The translations under genes and the position numbers were made by a program. From Sporisorium sorghi (taxonomy: Eukaryota; Basidiomycota; Ustilaginomycetes; Ustilaginales; Ustilaginaceae), in NCBI GenBank assembly GCA_023212695.1, contig JALCCG010000016.1, positions 62,001 to 126,000 of the forward strand: a DNA stretch of 64,000 nt, read 5' to 3'. Shown in pieces: positions 26,801-34,354 of the stretch (position 1 is the first letter of the stretch; each line of letters opens with the position of its first letter). The notes beneath the pieces were generated by a model. That model was given only the letters and a program-made list of their open reading frames with translations, was not told where the DNA came from and did not search any database.

Positions 26801-27048
26801 TGTATATATCACCTATTTTCTCACGATTTTTATGACTCAATTGAAAAACCAACACGGAGGTCTATTCATAATCATTCTTCACATGGGGTCGGGAATGGCT
26901 AAACGTTCCTGTCCTTCTGACCGATATGTGAACACGCTTCATGAAAAGAGAAAGGACGAAACCTGCGCAACAACAATCGGGCGTTCTGGCCCAGGATTGT
27001 CATGCTCGCCTTCACCAGCTCGGGCAGTAACGTATCTCCATGAAATCA

Positions 27049-27519
27049 CTAAGATTTAGCGAGGTTCATTTTCGGCGGGATATATCCGAGCTGCCTGCCT
27101 ATTTTCACAATTTGTCCTCTATGATGAAATTCGTGCGTGATGGCATGGGTAAATAGCCATAATTCGGTTAACTCTACGCTGTCACTCTGCCAGGATGCTT
27201 GAACGGTAGGATCCCATTGGTTTTTAAATTCATTCAGAAATTCATAAACCAGGGCATCCGTTTTCTTAAAAACTTCACGCGTTCCCTGCACATTGACAAC
27301 GGATTCTGGTTTTAATCTGGGAAGTGATTTGCCAAGGCCACGATTCCCCAACCATACCCGATAACAATCAGCTACATGAACATGCAGACTCCGAATAGAA
27401 ACTCCGCCCAGGGCTTCAACTTCTTTAACATAATCCGTGGGGGACATAGTTTCGCAGTAACGAAATAATGATTCCCTTGTACGCTTAATCAAATCATACT
27501 GGCTTTTGAATACATCCAT
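27049..27519 (-). CDS. DinB-family protein (first copy)
   Basis: A 156-residue DinB/YfiT-type four-helix protein. The metal-binding histidines are visible as SLHVHVADCYRVWLG near residue 45 and THEFHHRGQI near residue 131, the usual three-histidine set. Family members act as metal-dependent thiol transferases, for instance with bacillithiol, in detoxification. The 230 bases between it and the methyltransferase gene show nothing recognisable. It is a monocistronic gene. Confidence 0.85.
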   Translation of the reverse strand: MDVFKSQYDLIKRTRESLFRYCETMSPTDYVKEVEALGGVSIRSLHVHVADCYRVWLGNRGLGKSLPRLKPESVVNVQGTREVFKKTDALVYEFLNEFKNQWDPTVQASWQSDSVELTELWLFTHAITHEFHHRGQIVKIGRQLGYIPPKMNLAKS

Positions 27520-27636
27520 CTTCTTCCCCTCCTTTTGATAATAAGCTACGTATGATTAAATTTCGGATTTCCCCACCTAGTTAATCGCCATACAAAGCGC
27601 TAAAAAATACCGCCGTTAATAGCGATGCACATAAAA

Positions 27637-28299
27637 TTAGGATGTCGCATCACTACTCTTCGCCCCCCGAACAGCCCACATTCCGCTATTCCGAATCAGC
27701 TTACGCACGGATTCCACCTGGAAAGATGGAAGATGATGCCCCGGCATCAGATATACCACGCGGCCAGAGCCATATGTATGTGCCCACGCAGCAGGCCACC
27801 GCTGGCCATCATGCACATATTCGGCAAGTATAACCGCTGATTCATGCGGACTCAGCTCGAACCGGAACGGTTCTTCATCTATTGTAAAATCGCTTAAGTT
27901 CTCCACAATAGGGTGACTCCCCCGATTATATCGAATTGGCAGTGACGTATAGTCCGGATGTCCCGTAACCCTGCCGCCGATTAATTTTTCGAGCTCTTGG
28001 CTTTGCTGCAGTGAGATACCGTTATGGATGACTAGCAGGCCGCCACCGTTTCTCACATAGGATATGAGCGCTTGCACCTGATCTGGGGTGATCTCCAGAT
28101 CCGAGAAATCCGCGTACGATATGAACAGATCATAGCCCTCCAGCTTATCCTCCTGAAGCACGGCGTAATCATCCGTACATTCAACGTCCATAGGTTCAAA
28201 TATGGTTTGTAATTCGTGATCAATATGCGCAAAAGGATGATATTTCGCTCCCTCGTATTGTCCAAGCGCAATTGCTTTCATATTGATATTCATATTCAT
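27637..28299 (-). CDS. ThuA-like protein (second copy)
   Basis: About 220 residues of the ThuA family, with YDLFISYADFSD, GGGLLVIHNGISLQQSQELEKLIGG and the C-terminal GSGRVVYLMPGHHLPSFQ matching the blocks of the first copy. I start at the ATG of 28299 (ATGAATATG, after GGAGAGGAG); an ATG 6 bases downstream is equally possible. Role probably in sugar metabolism, as for the family. No operon partner is visible. Confidence 0.8.
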   Translation of the reverse strand: MNMNINMKAIALGQYEGAKYHPFAHIDHELQTIFEPMDVECTDDYAVLQEDKLEGYDLFISYADFSDLEITPDQVQALISYVRNGGGLLVIHNGISLQQSQELEKLIGGRVTGHPDYTSLPIRYNRGSHPIVENLSDFTIDEEPFRFELSPHESAVILAEYVHDGQRWPAAWAHTYGSGRVVYLMPGHHLPSFQVESVRKLIRNSGMWAVRGAKSSDATS

Positions 28300-28634
28300 A
28301 GTCTCCTCTCCTTCCCATTGATCAGGGTCGCTCTTGTCCTTCATAATCCATCAAGATCAGCTGTTCGCCAAGGTGCGCATTGGGGGGTCCATCACAAGCT
28401 AAAAAATAATGCGATCGGCAGACACATCCGGCGGCACGGCCGCTAGATAACCATCACTTGTCACCCATGGGCTAACAAATGCTGACGCGGTATAGTGGAT
28501 TGCATAAAGTGCGGCTTCGTTTAAATCGATACCCGCCATTCACCCCCATTATCGATTCAATCATGCCCGTTAAAAATCATATTACAGACTTCAAAGACTC
28601 TTATTGTCTTTAATTGACTTAAAAAAAGGAAGGA
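28300..28634. other. Intergenic region with decayed coding sequence
   Basis: This stretch has no intact gene. It contains the Rrf2 fragment listed separately. Just beside it, a minus-strand open stretch of about 37 codons at roughly 28398-28515 (reading SAFVSPWVTSDGYLAAVPPD in its middle) ends with a stop and has no start. It looks like the tail of a lost gene, which I cannot identify. Confidence 0.35.
28516..28569 (-). pseudogene. Rrf2 gene fragment duplicated from the neighbouring regulator
   Basis: These 54 bases match the segment at 28829-28882 inside the intact Rrf2 gene at 48 positions (six substitutions, no gaps). The match covers the end of the DNA-recognition helix and the wing (ESITGVNGGYRLKR in the intact gene). 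The flanks do not match, so this is a remnant of a second rrf2 copy. Confidence 0.7.
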
Positions 28635-29036
28635 TCATATAACGATGTTATGTTCACGTACAAGATCCGACATTTTCTGATTTCTCAACAGTTCTTCCAT
28701 CTTCTCTTCTGCCGACAACACCACCTTCTGAATCGGGCATCCTGGTCCATGATCGAAACTGCAATCGAACAAGGAAGCCGAACCTTCAATCGCATGGATA
28801 ATATCCAGAAACGAAATATCTTCCCAATTTCGTTTGAGGCGATAGCCGCCATTCACCCCCGTTATCGATTCGATCATGCCCGCCTTCACCAACTTGGTCA
28901 GTATTTTGGACAGATAGGTGGGAGACACACTTTGTCGCTCCGCCAACTGCTGTACGCCTATTGGCTTCTGGGGAGTCGCCGCAGTAAGAAAGAGCATCGT
29001 ATGGAGGGCATAGTCTGTAGCCTTGGAGTACTTCAT
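28635..29036 (-). CDS. Rrf2 family transcriptional regulator
   Basis: A 133-residue winged-helix regulator starting MKYSKATDYALHTMLFL. The recognition helix is VSPTYLSKILTKLVKAGMIES and the wing VNGGYRLKR. Two cysteines (FDCSFDHGPGC) lie where IscR and NsrR carry cluster ligands, but the usual third is missing, so cluster binding is doubtful; thiol-based or ligand sensing is possible. Divergent from the RidA gene, with a good promoter of its own and palindromes in the shared region. Confidence 0.9.
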   Translation of the reverse strand: MKYSKATDYALHTMLFLTAATPQKPIGVQQLAERQSVSPTYLSKILTKLVKAGMIESITGVNGGYRLKRNWEDISFLDIIHAIEGSASLFDCSFDHGPGCPIQKVVLSAEEKMEELLRNQKMSDLVREHNIVI

Positions 29037-29070
29037 TCAACATCACCTCAATTAGGGACTTCACAGGTCT

Positions 29071-29099
29071 ATAATAGCTATTTTGTTTCATTACGTCAA
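29071..29099 (-). promoter_or_regulatory. Promoter of the Rrf2 gene
   Basis: On the minus strand TTGACG (29094-29099), 17 bases, TATTAT (29071-29076). The 10-base palindrome AATAGCTATT (29073-29082) overlaps the -10 and may be an autoregulatory site. Confidence 0.7.
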
Positions 29100-29227
29100 G
29101 AAGAAAACATGTGCTTTACGCCATATTGAACCATATTCATGTTTCTGGCTTGCATACATCGAGTTTCTTCACATGATCAATTTTGAGCTCAAGCCCTTCT
29201 TAGTCTCACTTCGTACACTATCCTTTT

Positions 29228-29257
29228 TGATAGTACCTATCAATAATGTGCGTACTA
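29228..29257. promoter_or_regulatory. Nested palindromes upstream of the RidA gene
   Basis: TGATAGTACCTATCA (29228-29242) is a perfect inverted repeat with 6-base arms. It overlaps a second one formed by TAGTAC (29231-29236) and GTACTA (29252-29257). The ATAG/CTAT core resembles the palindrome at the Rrf2 promoter, so Rrf2 control of both genes is plausible. Confidence 0.45.
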
Positions 29258-29314
29258 TTTTTTTATATACTTTCAATCTATACTAACCTTACTTCAAGTA
29301 AAGGAGAGAAAAAA

Positions 29315-29698
29315 ATGACGAATATCAAAAGCTACAATCACAGTCTTTGGGATCACGGCATCACCCAGGGTTACTCCGTAAACGGAACTATCTACATTTC
29401 GGGGCAATTTTCCCACGACACGGAGGGCACGTTCGTTGGCAAAGGCGATATCGAGGCACAAACCCGGCAAACGCTGGAAAATCTAGATCGCGTACTGGCG
29501 GGATTTGATGTCACGAGGTCGAACCTCGCTTATGTGGAGATCTATTTAACAAACGCTGAAGAACATTTCGATCCGGTCATCAGACTGTTCAAGGAATACG
29601 TAGGACAACACCGGCCGGCTGGCTGTCTCCTCGGCGTGACCTATCTTGCGTCCGCTGAACAATGGATTGAAATAAGCGCCGTTGCACACACGGACTAA
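29315..29698 (+). CDS. RidA/YjgF family protein
   Basis: A 127-residue RidA-fold protein. The AAAGGAGAG site eight bases upstream fixes the ATG at 29315, although the frame is open from 29246. Conserved blocks are GTIYISGQFSHD, ARTQ-like QTRQTLENLDRVLAGF and HRPAGCLLGVTYLAS; the arginine of HRPAG is in the region that binds the imine substrate in RidA. RidA hydrolyses reactive enamine/imine intermediates of amino-acid metabolism; members of this subgroup may act differently. Divergent from Rrf2. Confidence 0.88.
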   Translation: MTNIKSYNHSLWDHGITQGYSVNGTIYISGQFSHDTEGTFVGKGDIEAQTRQTLENLDRVLAGFDVTRSNLAYVEIYLTNAEEHFDPVIRLFKEYVGQHRPAGCLLGVTYLASAEQWIEISAVAHTD

Positions 29699-29780
29699 CT
29701 CGTCACCGTGGTCGGCACAGCAGGTGCGGCCCGAGCTTTGGATCACCCTCCGGTTTAGACAAAATTATAGATCGTAAAAA

Positions 29781-29812
29781 CACAAAAAGCCGCAACGATG
29801 CGGCTTTTACGT
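29781..29812. terminator. Bidirectional intrinsic terminator
   Basis: AAAAGCCGC (29785-29793) pairs with GCGGCTTTT (29800-29808) around a 6-base loop, with A and T tracts on either side. It serves the RidA gene and the convergent TetR gene. Confidence 0.85.
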
Positions 29813-29850
29813 GTGTATCATTTTCTCGCAAGGCTGCTCCGGCCATTTCA

Positions 29851-30453
29851 TTATCGTTCAATCGATATCCCCTTTAATAACAGCTTGACCGCATTGACAT
29901 GCAGAGCTGCATACTCGTCCCCGCTTAGATTTGGCATCGTTAGGCAGAGCTGCGTTGCTCCAGCCAATGTGGACATTACACCAAAACTCAACGTTTCGAT
30001 ATCTTCATTAATAAAGACGCCTTGGTCGATCCCCGTTTGCAGCACTTGCCTTATTGCACGATAGGCTGCTTCTGTGATCTCTCTCAATGTAGCCAATGAC
30101 TCGGATTCGCCAGAAAGTGTTCTGGCATACTCTTCGAGTGCTTGGACTAATGGACTTTCACAATCTCTGCCGAATAAATCAGCCATTTCAATCAGCTGTT
30201 CGCTGGGAGACGTGGAATGCTCCATCAAATGAAGCCACTTTTGTGACATTTGTTCCGCATGCTGGGTAAGCAATTGGAGAAAGAGCACCTCTTTATTTTT
30301 GAAATGATGATACAAATTGCCTTTACTCATCTGTGTCGATGCACACAAGTCGTCCATTGTGGCTCGGTCATAACCTTTTTCAATAAATAATAACTTGGCA
30401 TGGTTTAATATGATCGTTTTTGCTTCTTTTGCTGGCAGTCGCCTTCTGGTCAT
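29851..30453 (-). CDS. TetR/AcrR family repressor
   Basis: A 200-residue repressor. The N-terminal helix-turn-helix is ATMDDLCASTQMSKGNLYHHFKNKEVLFLQLL (about residues 30-61), with the helical ligand domain behind. It lies 17 bases after the CPBP protease gene and is probably co-transcribed with it. A 30-bp palindrome at the promoter of that pair (31345-31374) is the likely operator, so autoregulation is expected. Ligand unknown. Confidence 0.9.
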   Translation of the reverse strand: MTRRRLPAKEAKTIILNHAKLLFIEKGYDRATMDDLCASTQMSKGNLYHHFKNKEVLFLQLLTQHAEQMSQKWLHLMEHSTSPSEQLIEMADLFGRDCESPLVQALEEYARTLSGESESLATLREITEAAYRAIRQVLQTGIDQGVFINEDIETLSFGVMSTLAGATQLCLTMPNLSGDEYAALHVNAVKLLLKGISIER

Positions 30454-30470
30454 ATGTTCCTCCCGGAACC

Positions 30471-31328
30471 TTATGAACGGTTCCTTTGATGCTTGAAAAA
30501 TTGAAAAGCCCCATATGAGATAACAATAGCAAAAATCCCAAAGAATGCAAACGGCATATCCAGCGTGTGACGGTATACAATGCTTTGCAGTCCCATATTA
30601 TCCAACGTCGATGATCCATATCCCCAAATGGATGTATTAAAAATATTCGTGGCAAAATGGATCCCGATGGGAGCAGCCAGACCATTGGTGTGGTAAGCAA
30701 CGATCCCCAGAAAGAAGGCCCCCAGCAGGTAATACAATGGTCCAAAAACCCCGTAGTTTAGCATTTCGGGATTAAAACCATGGATCAAGGCAAAGGTTAG
30801 GGAAGTGGCAAAGATGGACCAGAATACCCCGCCTCTTAATGATCTGAACATACGGTACATATAACCTCTGAAGAAAATCTCTTCAGCAGCACTTTGCAGC
30901 AAAATCAAAGGAGCGGTAATGAGGAGTACACCTAACCATGGAAGCGGATCAAAATGAAGCGTAAAAGCTTGAGGATGTACGCCTATATCCACAAGCAAAT
31001 ACAGGATAAGGGCAAATAAATACCATAAAAAATAACGTACAAACTTCCGGAAATCAGGCCTATTACCTTCAAACAAAAATGTTCTAAAACGAATTTTGAA
31101 GAAATATCTGGTGACTAGGAAGACTCCGAGAATCAGGAAAACAAAGGACAAATACAGCGTGATCAGACCAGGCAGTCCTGAGCGAGTAGCGGGAATCAAG
31201 TTATGAAGCAGACTGAGCCACAATAAAGTGCCGCCCTGCCAAATCATAAAAATGATGATGAAGCCTGCTAAAGATTTGACGCTGAACGGTATCAGCGGTT
31301 GAAGGCCATATTTTTTTTCCAATGACAT
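30471..31328 (-). CDS. CPBP family intramembrane glutamic endopeptidase
   Basis: A 285-residue membrane protein with about eight hydrophobic segments. It carries the CPBP (Abi/CAAX) motifs EEIFFRGYMYRMF, FALIHGFNP and GIHFATNIFN, which hold the catalytic glutamates and histidines. Members process membrane proteins or serve in bacteriocin immunity. It is the first gene of an operon with the TetR gene. No bacteriocin genes are seen nearby. Confidence 0.88.
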   Translation of the reverse strand: MSLEKKYGLQPLIPFSVKSLAGFIIIFMIWQGGTLLWLSLLHNLIPATRSGLPGLITLYLSFVFLILGVFLVTRYFFKIRFRTFLFEGNRPDFRKFVRYFLWYLFALILYLLVDIGVHPQAFTLHFDPLPWLGVLLITAPLILLQSAAEEIFFRGYMYRMFRSLRGGVFWSIFATSLTFALIHGFNPEMLNYGVFGPLYYLLGAFFLGIVAYHTNGLAAPIGIHFATNIFNTSIWGYGSSTLDNMGLQSIVYRHTLDMPFAFFGIFAIVISYGAFQFFKHQRNRS

Positions 31329-31344
31329 TCACCCATCTCTCATT

Positions 31345-31374
31345 TTATTTACAGACTATATAGTCGGTAAATAA
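31345..31374. promoter_or_regulatory. TetR operator: 30-bp near-perfect palindrome
   Basis: The centre GACTATATAGTC (31354-31365) is a perfect palindrome. One mismatched pair separates it from outer arms TTATTTAC (31345-31352) and GTAAATAA (31367-31374). The site lies directly after the -10 box of the promoter for the CPBP-TetR unit. Confidence 0.75.
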
Positions 31375-31403
31375 AATATACATATCTGATTTTGGTCTGT
31401 CAA
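31375..31403 (-). promoter_or_regulatory. Promoter of the CPBP-TetR unit
   Basis: On the minus strand a perfect TTGACA (31398-31403) is 17 bases from TATATT (31375-31380). Transcription would start inside the palindromic operator. Confidence 0.78.
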
Positions 31404-31441
31404 CATTGAACAAGAGTTTTGACGCTCACTTATCTTTGCAC

Positions 31442-31616
31442 TTCTCCACATATGTTCACAAACACTGGATAACTTTCATGGAATATGCGACTTAAATTCA
31501 ATTTACACGAATCTAGCGTGGATAATGTTCATAACTCTGTGTATAAAGAACTCCAAAACGATGTTATGCACAGTCCATTAAGAGTCTCACTGCTGTGAGA
31601 GCTTGAATTATCCACA
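31442..31616. other. Cluster of DnaA boxes
   Basis: Three 9-mers fit TTATNCACA exactly: TTATCCACA at 31608-31616 (plus), TTATGCACA at 31564-31572 (plus) and TGTGTATAA at 31538-31546 (reverse). Two more differ at one position: CGTGGATAA at 31517-31525 (reverse) and TTCTCCACA at 31442-31450 (plus). Three exact matches in 80 bases is far above chance. The stretch is AT-rich and has no gene. It lies upstream of the CPBP promoter and behind the HAD gene's terminator. It may be a DnaA-titrating cluster, as known in B. subtilis, or a DnaA-regulated promoter region. Confidence 0.65.
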
Positions 31617-31658
31617 ATATAGAATTTGGATTTTTCTGCATATCGCTAAGGTATATTA

Positions 31659-31703
31659 AAAAAAGCGAAGACAAGGGAAGCTCCTCCCTGTCTTCGCTTA
31701 TGA
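31659..31703 (-). terminator. Intrinsic terminator after the HAD phosphatase gene
   Basis: A stem of about 15 pairs (AAGCGAAGACA with TGTCTTCGCTT at its base) is followed on the minus strand by a run of seven T. Confidence 0.85.
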
Positions 31704-31757
31704 ATTTAGGCCTGCCCGCGGCAGCGCCCGATTTTGGGTCATATGATGTAACCTGTC

Positions 31758-32540
31758 CTATATCAGGCCCGCATACTCCAATCCATGGCGAATGCCGCCA
31801 TCGTTCACATGCCTGGTTACATAATCAGCAAGCGGCTTCACTTCCTCATGCGCATTATCCATGGCAATACCGAGCCCTACATAAGACAGCATTTCCTTGT
31901 CGTTAAGCCCGTCCCCGAAGGCCACGGCTTCCTCGGCGGTAATCCCGAGATGCTTCAGCACAGCCTCGATCCCCTTGGCTTTCGAACCGCCTCCCGGAAT
32001 GACATCCATAGCGACCCGATGCCAGCGCACAAAGCTCACATCGCTGAACGGAGCCTCTGCAGAGGTATACAGCTCTTCCTCATGCGCCTCACAGTACAGC
32101 AGCGCTTGATATACCTTGGCCTCTTTCCAATAGCTGCTGCGGTATCCAGGAACTTCGACCCTCAGATCGTAAAAAGACTCGGCAACATACGGATGCTCCT
32201 CATGGTTTGCAAATCCCGCTTCCGCACCTTGCATCACAATCGGGTGATTGTGCGCAAGCGCCGTATTTTCCAACAGCTCCAACGTCTTCTCGGAGATCGG
32301 GTGCTCGTATACCGCTTTCCCTTGATACACGACATAAGATCCGTTAAAACTTACGAAGGAATCGACACCTAGCTGCCTAGCATAATGCTCAAAATAGTAC
32401 GGCGCCCGCCCTGTGGCAATAAAAACGTCGATCCCGTTCTTTTTCAACAGATGAATCGCATCGATCGTATCCTGTGGAATTTCCTTCTCTTCATTCACAA
32501 GCGTTCCATCTATATCAAAAAACACGGCTTTGTACGTCAT
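31758..32540 (-). CDS. Cof-type HAD hydrolase
   Basis: A 260-residue HAD-superfamily phosphatase of the Cof/type IIB group. Motif I is FFDIDGTLVNEE (residues 8-19), motif II IATGRAPYY, and motif IV AFGDGLNDKEML. These cytoplasmic enzymes dephosphorylate sugar phosphates, FMN or similar. It is followed (upstream on the chromosome) by an RNase H gene with a 29-base gap, so the two may share a transcript. Confidence 0.9.
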   Translation of the reverse strand: MTYKAVFFDIDGTLVNEEKEIPQDTIDAIHLLKKNGIDVFIATGRAPYYFEHYARQLGVDSFVSFNGSYVVYQGKAVYEHPISEKTLELLENTALAHNHPIVMQGAEAGFANHEEHPYVAESFYDLRVEVPGYRSSYWKEAKVYQALLYCEAHEEELYTSAEAPFSDVSFVRWHRVAMDVIPGGGSKAKGIEAVLKHLGITAEEAVAFGDGLNDKEMLSYVGLGIAMDNAHEEVKPLADYVTRHVNDGGIRHGLEYAGLI

Positions 32541-32569
32541 CGTATGGTTTCCTCCTGTTAATTTTCTCT

Positions 32570-33232
32570 TTATTTGCGCCCGTAATCGGCCTTAATCTCT
32601 CCCCAGCTCTTCGTCTGCCATTTCAACACCTTGTTCTCATAGGTATTGGTTCTAAGCCAGTGCTCTGCCCGGTCCACCAGATCCCAGATTTCCTTGGTTG
32701 ATGCATCCCGCGGGAGTGTAGACACCACCTTCTTCTGCTTCAGCCACTTGAGCGCATTCATGGAATCGCTGTACACCGTTTTGGTGCTTCCTATTTTCTT
32801 CAAATAAGCTAACGCATGAACGATCGCCAGAAACTCGCCGAGGTTATTCGTCCCCTTCTGGATGGGTCCGCATGAGAATAGAATATCCCCGGTTTGAGTA
32901 TCTACACCTTTATATTCCACAGGTCCCGGATTTCCCCGCGTTCCCACGTCCACTGAGATGCTATCGTAATCGATCTCTCCCGGATCTATGTCAGGTGAAG
33001 CACTGCTTCGCTTGAAACCCTTGGATGCTGCACTTCCGGCACCGCTTCCGGACTGCTGTCCCCAGTAATTCTTATAGCCCTCAGCATAAGCCTTCTCCGC
33101 TTCGCTTCGGGATTCGAACGCCTTGAATTTAGCGCCAGTAAACTGGTTCACCTGCTGCTGGCATTCGGCCCAGCTTGTATAAATTCCGGGCACCTTACCT
33201 ACCCAGACTACATAAAATTTCTGCTTCGCCAT
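32570..33232 (-). CDS. rnhA: RNase HI with N-terminal RNA/DNA-hybrid-binding domain
   Basis: About 220 residues. The N-terminal 55 residues (KFYVVWVGKVPGIYTSWAEC and FKAFESRSEAEKAYAEG) form the hybrid-binding domain called viroplasmin in databases. A linker and an RNase H domain follow, starting at ISVDVGTRGNPGP. The catalytic acids appear as the D of SVDVG, E of NLGEFLAIVHAL, D of VYSDSMNALKW and the D near the C-terminus (IKADYG). It removes RNA from RNA-DNA hybrids. The second of two adjacent ATGs is spaced best from GGAGG. Despite the domain name there is nothing viral here. Confidence 0.88.
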   Translation of the reverse strand: MAKQKFYVVWVGKVPGIYTSWAECQQQVNQFTGAKFKAFESRSEAEKAYAEGYKNYWGQQSGSGAGSAASKGFKRSSASPDIDPGEIDYDSISVDVGTRGNPGPVEYKGVDTQTGDILFSCGPIQKGTNNLGEFLAIVHALAYLKKIGSTKTVYSDSMNALKWLKQKKVVSTLPRDASTKEIWDLVDRAEHWLRTNTYENKVLKWQTKSWGEIKADYGRK

Positions 33233-33260
33233 CATAAACCTCCATCCTGAGCTAACCTCT

Positions 33261-33485
33261 CTAGCGTACTATATCACATCCCCCAAAACCAACAAAAAAA
33301 GCGCCATCGTCTCCGATCCGCTTTCTGTGTTTGACCTTATGCAATTGTTCTTGTTTCGTAGGTTTGACTCTCACATGCTGTGACAGTGAACTATAATCTT
33401 CATTGGTCTTTCTCATCATCGCGGCTGACCATGTGCCGGCACGTTCCGCTTGGCGGAGCGCTTTTTGTGTTTTGGTACGGGCCAT
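33261..33485 (-). CDS. Small basic protein of unknown function
   Basis: A 74-residue, lysine- and arginine-rich protein beginning MARTKTQKALRQAERAGTW. An AAGGAGTGTG site precedes the ATG at 33485; the frame is open further but those residues lack a start signal. The basic N-terminus and the KHRKR stretch suggest nucleic acid or ribosome association, which is only a guess. It sits 29 bases before the RNase H gene on the same strand and could be co-transcribed. Confidence 0.65.
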   Translation of the reverse strand: MARTKTQKALRQAERAGTWSAAMMRKTNEDYSSLSQHVRVKPTKQEQLHKVKHRKRIGDDGAFFVGFGGCDIVR

Positions 33486-33591
33486 GAGGCTCACACTCCT
33501 TATATTATGGAATTCCCCTATATTGTACGGCAAACCCGAAGGGAATGGAACGAAAAGCTCGCGCAGACTCCCACTCCCTTTACACAGCTGT

Positions 33592-34260
33592 TCATTTCCA
33601 TCCATCAAACGCAAGGGCCTTGTCCCGATAAACGATCTTCACTCCGTCATGCGTCTGGTATTCCAGCCCGTTCAGCTTCGCCTCAGCCTCGTCATCACGT
33701 TCGTCACTTCCGACCGTGACCTTATCCTGATCTACATTCGTAATGGTCCACGATCCGCTCGCGTTGTCCAGCGAATATCTTCGGTTCGTCTGCGACAGCA
33801 GACTCTCCTTCAGCTCCCTGGATTCCGAGACGTAGACATAGACACCATCTGCCCCTTCGCTTCCATAAGGCTCCGAAACGCGGATAACGGCCTTCTCCTC
33901 GTCCATCCCCATAGAATGAATCAGCCCGAGCATATGCTCCTTGTGCTTCTCGTACTCCTCCTTGGGCATCCCCATCAAATCCGCAGCACGATATTCCTTC
34001 TCGTTATATCCGAAAATAATGCGGTCGCTGATAACATCCCTGTACGAATCGCTGACAATCCCGTCCAGCTCCGCCTGATACTTCGGGTAGTCCATCTGAA
34101 AATGCAGCAAACTATATTCGGCCGTCTCCAGCTGCTCAACCTGCTTCACAATTTGTTCCTTCTCCGGATCCGACAGAGCTGACTCGCTGCACGCGGACAA
34201 TGCCAGCACAGATAACGCTGCAAGCAGCGATAATAATAAAGATTTCATATTTTGTCTCAT
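33592..34260 (-). CDS. Lipoprotein of unknown function
   Basis: About 222 residues. The signal peptide (MRQNMKSLLLSLLAALSVLALSAC) ends in a lipobox, followed by an acidic, soluble domain with two sections, the second beginning near AVIRVSEPYGSEGADGVYVYV. I do not recognise the family. The ATG at 34260 has GGGAGGAAGACACAG before it; a second ATG 12 bases on would also keep the signal peptide. Divergent from a WYL regulator gene. Confidence 0.75.
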   Translation of the reverse strand: MRQNMKSLLLSLLAALSVLALSACSESALSDPEKEQIVKQVEQLETAEYSLLHFQMDYPKYQAELDGIVSDSYRDVISDRIIFGYNEKEYRAADLMGMPKEEYEKHKEHMLGLIHSMGMDEEKAVIRVSEPYGSEGADGVYVYVSESRELKESLLSQTNRRYSLDNASGSWTITNVDQDKVTVGSDERDDEAEAKLNGLEYQTHDGVKIVYRDKALAFDGWK

Positions 34261-34294
34261 CTGTGTCTTCCTCCCCTTTCTTTCTATAAAGCTA

Positions 34295-34303
34295 TGATAT
34301 AAT
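34295..34303 (+). promoter_or_regulatory. Extended -10 promoter for the WYL regulator gene
   Basis: TGATATAAT is an extended -10 element (TG, one base, TATAAT at 34298-34303). The -35 region is poor, as is usual for this promoter class. The ribosome binding site follows 34 bases later. Confidence 0.55.
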
Positions 34304-34354
34304 ACGGAATCATTGGAGAATAGACCCAATAAGGATAGGAGGGTTCAACCCGAT

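Noticed and set aside
26813..27048. Possible coding remnant between the methyltransferase and DinB genes
   Set aside because: No frame of useful length, start signal or family resemblance on either strand.
32570..33232. Viral origin for the protein with a viroplasmin-named domain
   Set aside because: The domain is a general hybrid-binding module of bacterial and eukaryotic RNases H; no viral genes are nearby.
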